Source: Isoetes taiwanensis (Eukaryota; Streptophyta; Lycopodiopsida; Isoetales; Isoetaceae). From it: a DNA stretch of 64,000 bases. Where the stretch lies: the NCBI GenBank assembly GCA_021234155.1, contig JAJEKV010000237.1, positions 593,251 to 657,250 on the forward strand. Reading direction: 5' to 3'. Below are positions 58,401-64,000 of this stretch, in pieces (positions within the stretch are counted from its first letter, which is position 1; every line of letters starts with the position of its first letter). The translations under genes and the position numbers were made by a program. The notes below the pieces were generated by a model. The model saw only the letters and a list, made by a program, of their open reading frames with translations. It was not told the origin of the DNA and ran no database searches.

Positions 58401-59297
58401 AAGGTGGTGTTGGATGAAACATCACTCAACATTGCCATCCTAAGGGAAAACTCCATGTTTCTTTATGCATGAACTTGAGGTAGGTGTTTGGAATTTTCTA
58501 CTATTGCTACATGAACTTGAGTTAGGCATTTGGAATTTTCAACTATTGCTATTAATTACTTATCTTTCCATTCTCCTTAGTCTTACCACTGGTCTTATCA
58601 TTAAGGTAAAACGTTATGTAAATTCTTATTGGTATCATGAACAAACTAGTCTTGATTTGGTGGTTTCATGGGAAGCAAATGTCATGAATGTAACGAAATT
58701 AAACTTGAAAAAGGGGTGTTTTCTGATGATGTGGCTGTACCATTGTCTAGGCAAAGCTCAATGAACCAACCATTGTCTATGCAAAGCTCAGTGAACTATT
58801 TCCAAAGTCGTGAGTTCAATTCAACGGACAGTAAAGTGTTCACCTTCTCATAGAGAGGTTTCTATCGCATAGATTGCTTATAGCCTTGCCTTATGTATTG
58901 GCTATGAGATATTGCCTATTCATCTAATATGCGATAAGAAGACATTAAAAGTGGGAGTTGCATACAACAACTTTGCTTTGAAAGACCAATATGATACCAT
59001 GCATTAAGACCAATATGATACCATGCATTAAGATTAAGTGTGAACAAAGGCAAGACATCGTGTTTCGAGTGAATCTGGGATTATCATTTCTGGGTTATAA
59101 ACTTACTGCTTGCAACGTTGGGCCTTTGTTACTAGTATTACATATAACTTATAACTTAGGGGACACAACCGTACTACATAGTGTAGGTAGATAGGTGCGA
59201 TATACAACAGTACGTTTATTATTGGCATGGCCTTGGATTGGTTTGCTTATTTACCAGTGAGGTTTGGCGCGAAAATTAGAACAAGAGCTCGTCAAGT
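55431..59297. other. non-coding region with tandem duplications
   Basis: A perfect 67-bp tandem duplication lies at 56243-56376 (unit starts ATCTCACCTACTTG). Others are about 45 bp at 58466-58555 (CATGAACTTGAG), about 31 bp at 58740-58795 and 24 bp at 58984-59031. The minus frame near 56190-56090 contains SDGYPFPHLGLPFGFEKSS but lacks clear splice sites. No gene is recognised. Confidence 0.6.
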
Positions 59298-59495
59298 TTA
59301 GTCCAGGGTACAGCCGCTCTGGCATCCTGGGCCGCAGTACTCAGGCGTAGATCCGCACTCACCCCATTGGCTGCAGCACAGTTTATTTTCACAGGGTTGC
59401 TCCTCCTGCTTGCTTCCCACAAGCCTGCGCATAGGCTCCACTGCGCAGCGCAAAGCACAAAAACAAAGCAACGAAGAAGCTTCAACATTAGCCAT
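59298..59495 (-). pseudogene. hevein-type chitin-binding peptide gene, frameshifted
   Basis: One minus frame starts [14 protein letters not shown], a secretion signal. The next part, [10 protein letters not shown], is in a second frame. The rest, [14 protein letters not shown] and [11 protein letters not shown] followed by LD and a stop, is in a third. Together they show all eight Cys of the hevein fold, split by two frameshifts. Of the chitin-contacting residues, Ser, the first Trp and the Tyr remain; the second aromatic (usually Trp) is Glu. The protein ends right after the domain, with no hinge or GH19 chitinase part, as in hevein-like defence peptides. Exon loss is an alternative. Sequencing indels could also explain the shifts. 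Confidence 0.7.
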
Positions 59496-61188
59496 CTTGT
59501 GTTTTGTTGTTTTCAACTTGAACCTGCTTCAGATGATGGGCATTTATATTACCGCAACATGCAAATATTTCTGCCGTGTAGCAGCACGTTGGCCGAATTC
59601 TAATTTCATCTAGAAGTTCTTTACACGTTTGGATGGCTAATTTAATGTTTGGATTGCGGAATCAGGTGTAACAGGATCTCGGAATCAGGTGTAGCCAGCG
59701 TTGAGACGGTTGCTAAAATCAAGCAGTTCTATTATTGGAAAACTGCTCAAGTATTATTGGAGTAATTTCAGGACATGAAGTTACCTTAGGGCTTAATCTC
59801 AGCCTAAACATGTGGCAATTCATGTACTTACAGATTATGAAGTTGAATGCTAACACGCTTTTCAGTGCTTGGGCAATGTTTGTGTTTCTATCTTGTTTGA
59901 TCATTGAATTGATCTTGAGTTCTCTTTGAGTTCTATTCGATCTCTTGAATCATACCCTGTTTAAGTGCTAACAGCCAGGATGATGGAATCAGGTGCAGCA
60001 CTCGTGGCGCCAACAAATGCCTATTGTTATGTGGTAAAGGATTTTAGAAAAAATCGTCCTTTTCTTATAGGAAATGATATCTGATTTACAGCAAAGTACA
60101 CTGATATATCCAGCATACAAGAAGGGGTTCACTCAGATATACCAGCATTCATTTCTATCAGCACCACATATGAATGCTTCAATCTCAAAGAGATCCCAAA
60201 CTTGGCTTGCTCATATGCCACTTAACTTATATGCAGCAAAAAAGGTAATACCGACAGAAGATTCATTTTATAACTCATTCAGAGATTATGATAGTAAGCA
60301 AAGTGCATGCAAAAAGTTGCTAACGTAGTGTCTGAAACCTACATGTAGTATTCCATATATCCAGAGGATAGTCCTTAGGATTTGTTATTCTGTTTGTACA
60401 GACTTATGATTAGAAGAACTTAGACAGAGCTCATGTTCCGCAGCATTGGAGGACCCCATTGTTGTTGGAGACACAGTTGTAAAAAGTGAGAGTGGTGAAC
60501 TGGTCTTGGCACTGAATTCTCCAACATGAATTTGCAAATCCGTAATAAACATCTGGCTGAAATTACTGTATATTTTGATTAAAATTATTTTACGCAAATC
60601 TTCCGCCACTTGCAAGAGCGGCGCCGCTATACTCTGCTTGTCCATTTTCGTCAGATTCCTCTACCTACTTGGCCGCTACATCCAAGATCCTGCAGAAAAT
60701 CTCTGCTACATCCAAGATCCGCTACTCCAATCCTCCATCGCTTCTCTAGAATGGTAAGCCGCAGGTTTTTTGCAGGTTTTACCTGGTCTGTGATCATGGA
60801 ATACTATGCTCTGCTCTGCTCTAGATCTCCATAACGGCATCAGAAACAACTGATTCAATGAATAGATGCATTAGAAACAGATGAATAGATGCAGAATATG
60901 TGATTAGATGCAGCAGAACATGTGAATAGGGCTTCAGAAACCTGAATAGAGCATCGAAATAGATGAATATGGCTTCGGCTATGGCTCATCTAAACCGGTT
61001 TATGCATGCATTTTAAGCCCCTAAGATCCGGCAAGGATTTACAGATAAAATATCTCGCACAAAATACACCCAAAACTCACCAGATCAGTTTCATTGAGCT
61101 CCAATCTGCACCCCAAAACTCACCAGATCTGTTTCATTGAGCTCCAAGCTGCATCGAACGTAATTTCAGCCAGAAGTTTATTACGTCC
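59496..61188. other. non-coding region
   Basis: Short duplications only: (C)GGAATCAGGTGTA twice at about 59661-59692, CTACATCCAAGATCC twice at 60675-60722, and about 50 bp twice at 61070-61150 (AAAACTCACCAGATC). No protein family was recognised in either strand. Confidence 0.55.
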
Positions 61189-61321
61189 CGTTATCTACGC
61201 CGGGGCCTCGTTATGCTCTCGTAGGGCCTCTCGGCGACGCCACCGGCCTCGGCGCGGCCTCGGCCGGCGGCGCCGCCTCCGAGCCCTACGGGGCATAACA
61301 AACCCACCGGCGTAGATAACG
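61189..61321. mobile_element. GC-rich inverted-repeat element (MITE-like)
   Basis: Perfect 15-bp terminal repeats CGTTATCTACGCCGG (61189-61203) and CCGGCGTAGATAACG (61307-61321) are followed inward by further imperfect pairing, including GTAGGGC/GCCCTAC. The 133-bp body is dominated by CGGC-type sequence in an AT-rich setting. A clear target-site duplication was not found. A long stable hairpin would form in RNA or single-stranded DNA. Confidence 0.6.
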
Positions 61322-61604
61322 TAGTCCAAAACCACAAACAAGGTTTCCGTTGTTTTTCAATGCGCAGATTGCTCCTGTTCGTAGTGCGGCAATTTTGCAT
61401 GTAGCTCATTTCGTGAGGAAGCCAATATTGGTGCACAACACCGATTTTCAGATATTCTAAAGACCAAAAACACCACAGAACTTCTCTACACATAAACAAT
61501 AAAACAGACTCTAGGAAGCATAAACACCACGGAATTTAGGAAGAATTAGAATGGCACAGAATCTTTGTACTTACATGGGTTTTACTTGGGAGAATCTGAA
61601 TAAT

Positions 61605-62920
61605 GAGAATAGAATAGAATAGAATAGTTTTTTATGCGTCCTTTGAGACCATCGGCTATGGGACCCGGAAGGGCCTTGACAAACTATTCTTGTCAGGGTT
61701 AAAACCCCGCCGAAGAAGGGTTTTGAGGAAAAAGCGTGGCGATAATAAGAATCTTTGTCAGCTATAAGTATACATCATCATGAAATAAATGTGTATGTAC
61801 ATGTAAAGTCGTGCCCGAGGACATAGCTGATCTCGCATGTCCATGACATGACTCCCTGAAGGTATGATCCCAGCATCCAGATGCGGATCTTAGTGCTCAA
61901 ATGTCACATGTAGCGTGAGTGGGGCACGACCAGCTTCGGCATAAGCGTCGGTTGATCATATATCTTTGGCAACTTTGAAGGGTATGAGATTCATCCTCGT
62001 GGCTCCCATTTGGCGACATTGGCCGCGCTTTGTCTGGCGTGGCTCTACCAATCCATCACTTTGTCTCAGTTCCGAAGATGATGTGCCCCTATGCGAATGG
62101 AGGCAATGAGTCTGCGTCTTTTCATGGGCAAGTGGGTGCCTTGCGGGTAGCATTGTGGGCCTCGTTCAATGTGGGATTTATGTGGCGCTGGTAGTGTGTT
62201 TGTCTTGACCTGTTCAGGGCGCTGGCATCCCAAAGCTTGCTGATGAAGCAGCGTCAGATATTACCTCAAGCTATGGCGATCTGCCTCTGTTTGCACATGT
62301 ATGCTTTGTGCTCTGCACATTCCATCTAACCCATCCATTGAGCTCTCTTTTCCTAGGCATGCCTTGGCGTTGTGGCCCATTGCCGTGATATAAGCTAGTT
62401 TTGGGAGGCAGGCATCAGTCCATGTTGACCTTATGCGGAAATAGACAATGTATGTGGCGATCAAGGGTAGCCCCTCACGAAGAGCAAGAATCTGTTTCTA
62501 CTTGGTAGAATTTGATATGGGGTTTGGACTTCACCCCTGGTGCTTCATTACCAAAGAAGGCTTTACACTTTTGCTCCCAAGTCATTCAAGTAGCGAGGAT
62601 ACTCTTTGGGCCCCATACTTCAACCATTATAAAGGGCGGGGCTCCACTTAAGACTTTGAGCAGGGTGTGGTGATGGGTCCAATCATACAACTAGCTCTAT
62701 GACTATTGTTTTGCATTGCATATAGTGCTTTCCGGCCGTAGTAACTTCGTAGCCGTATGGATGTGTCGGTGCATAGTAGGCGGAAACTCACTCCCAAATA
62801 TTTTATGTGGATGCTGCTTCCACGTTGCGCCCTCGATAGCGGAAGGAGGGATCCTGCTGTTGTCGTGAAGATGATATGAAAACCACCTTAGTCTTGGCCA
62901 GGATTGGCGTGCATATCGGT
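61605..62920 (-). mobile_element. non-L1 LINE, 5'-truncated (copy 3)
   Basis: Plus-strand GAATA units (61605-61625) are the minus-strand (TATTC)n tail. They are followed by the family 3' block (TTTATGCGTCCTTTGAGACC). The body matches copy 2 in gapped alignment: GAGGCAATGAGT, and the C-terminal RT region with HKIFGSEFPPTMHRHI (about 62810-62760) corresponding to YKYLGVEFPPHS. The match ends near 62920. The flanks of the break show no obvious target duplication. Confidence 0.75.
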
Positions 62921-63545
62921 TAAACTTGTATTTCGGTTTGATACCATTTCTCTGTTCTTTGTCGAATTTTGGTTTTGTATTTGTAGTAGACAATTTTATA
63001 GTTTGGCCATCTATGCCCGTTACTTTCCCATTGTACAGCACTACTAGTCATCTTGGACACTTATGTTCGCCCGGCCTATATGTGTTAATGCCTATATGTG
63101 TTAATGTGTTTTTGTGTTCATCAATGAAGGTATCGTCCTCATAATATGCTAGATCAATGGTGTCAGATTTTACCTCACACCCCCTATATGAACACACTCA
63201 CTCCCCATACGCCTCACATATGTACATCAACAACAACACACAAAATAAACAATAGATCCACATTACACAAATATTTGCACCAGAAACAACATGGAAATAC
63301 GTATGTGAACTCCAAGTCACACATAAAGACCATAAACCGAGTAGCCTCACAAAGCGACAAACTAAATCACATTTACATGGCCTCCCCATCTGCGGGAAGC
63401 ATAAGCTGCCCCATCCTAAAGCATTTCAACTACTCCAATTGTACAGCTCTACCTGTAGCCTCGGCCCTCTATGACCATATCTCCATCCACGGTGGCGATT
63501 GGAACAGTTGGTACAAGCCGATGTACTTTCCAAAGGAGTTGGTGG
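62921..63545. other. region without recognised gene
   Basis: A plus-strand frame (63146-63562) is open for 138 codons, but its first part is Thr/His/Asn-rich and looks like chance. Its last part (SALYDHISIHGGDWNSW) overlaps CpG-rich sequence. No family is recognised. Confidence 0.35.
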
Positions 63546-63990
63546 ATGCAGCAAATGATTGATGCGCGTCTCCGAGTCTCGGCCGCGAGAGAACCACGGA
63601 CTACGGAAGAAGGCCGTTCCGCGATCAAACAATCGAATAACCACGGTGAGGAACCCTCCAATCAATCCACTGCGCCAAAACTCAAATCACCTACATATTC
63701 AGCCTTCTTGAATATACAGAAAAATTTCTTCACAGCAGGCGAGAGCACCACGCAAAGAATTACGGCGGTGGAAGTCCCAACACATAAAATCCTGCGAAGA
63801 ACTTGCAGAAGCCAATCTTGATCGCGGCGAACCCTTCAGTTCACAACAAAGCGGAATGTCGAGGCGGCAAAGGCAACAAAACCAAGAATTCAACACCTCA
63901 TGCTTCCCTGCATCACCAAATCCGCTTGGAGCGAACCTAGCGACATCACGGTTCACGTAGGAAGCCTTGATCAGCGAACATCCTCCCACA
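63546..63990 (-). other. CpG-rich window end, possible gene 5' region
   Basis: CpG dinucleotides are much commoner here than in the flanking AT-rich DNA (CGAGTCTCGGCCGCGAGAG and similar). Long frames exist on both strands; on the minus strand one reaches a donor-like CTACAG|GTAGAG (63453). This could be the first exon of a gene running leftwards. No protein can be named. Confidence 0.25.
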
Positions 63991-64000
63991 CCAGCTAGCC

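Noticed and set aside
61094-61315. Arg-rich ORF over the GC-rich inverted repeat
   Set aside because: The composition follows from the CGGC-rich hairpin. There is no start context or homology.
63146-63562. 138-codon plus-strand ORF
   Set aside because: The first two thirds are low-complexity Thr/His/Asn from an AC-rich stretch. The rest is shared with frames on the other strand. No motif supports it.

Overview
The window looks like nuclear DNA of a vascular land plant with a large, repeat-rich genome. The signs are plant L1-type LINEs with a DUF4283/CCHC-type ORF1 and a C-terminal zf-RVT domain, Helitron termini, a hevein-type chitin-binding domain, an arabinogalactan-like peptide, and a nuclear gene for the N-terminal half of mitochondrial ribosomal protein uL2. 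Long introns packed with non-L1 LINEs would fit a fern or gymnosperm as well as an angiosperm. I cannot name the species. No rRNA, tRNA gene, CRISPR array or bacterial-type operon is visible.

Layout. 0.9-6.6 kb: a decayed, nearly full-length L1-like LINE on the plus strand. 6.5-17.9 kb: duplicated blocks (6.5-7.4 = 9.2-9.9 kb; 12.0-14.2 = 15.7-17.9 kb; a 0.4 kb third copy at 11.0 kb). Each pair of blocks flanks one copy of a structured, exon-like hairpin on the minus strand (8.63-8.74 and 14.64-14.75 kb). 17.9-23.5 kb: a minus-strand L1 apparently split by another transposon-type gene carrying a DFAENY motif. 24.6-25.9 kb: an internally deleted pogo-like transposase. 26.2-26.4 kb: a tRNA-derived SINE followed by a perfect 34-bp inverted repeat. 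27.2 kb: a small secreted Ala/Pro-rich peptide gene. 30.1-30.7 kb: the two-exon mitochondrial uL2 gene (minus). 32.0-32.7 kb: a kinase pseudogene without its activation segment.

33.2-47.1 kb: two long minus-strand copies of a non-L1 LINE family, plus a short plus-strand 3' fragment. The family has a coiled-coil/RRM-like ORF1, an EN-RT ORF2, and a 3' end made of a short tandem microsatellite. A further 5'-truncated copy lies at 61.6-62.9 kb. Between and beyond these copies, small minus-strand exons with matching phases (39.8-42.3 kb, probably also 47.1-55.4 kb) indicate a host gene of unknown function whose introns were invaded by LINEs and a Helitron. 59.3 kb: a frameshifted hevein-domain pseudogene. 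61.19-61.32 kb: a GC-rich inverted-repeat element. The last 0.5 kb is CpG-rich.

Intact-looking genes are few: the uL2m gene, the secreted peptide gene and the split minus-strand gene. Most of the rest is mobile-element sequence in different stages of decay, overlaid by many local tandem duplications of about 25-145 bp. Exon models were built by eye from splice signals and phase; none is backed by transcript data.
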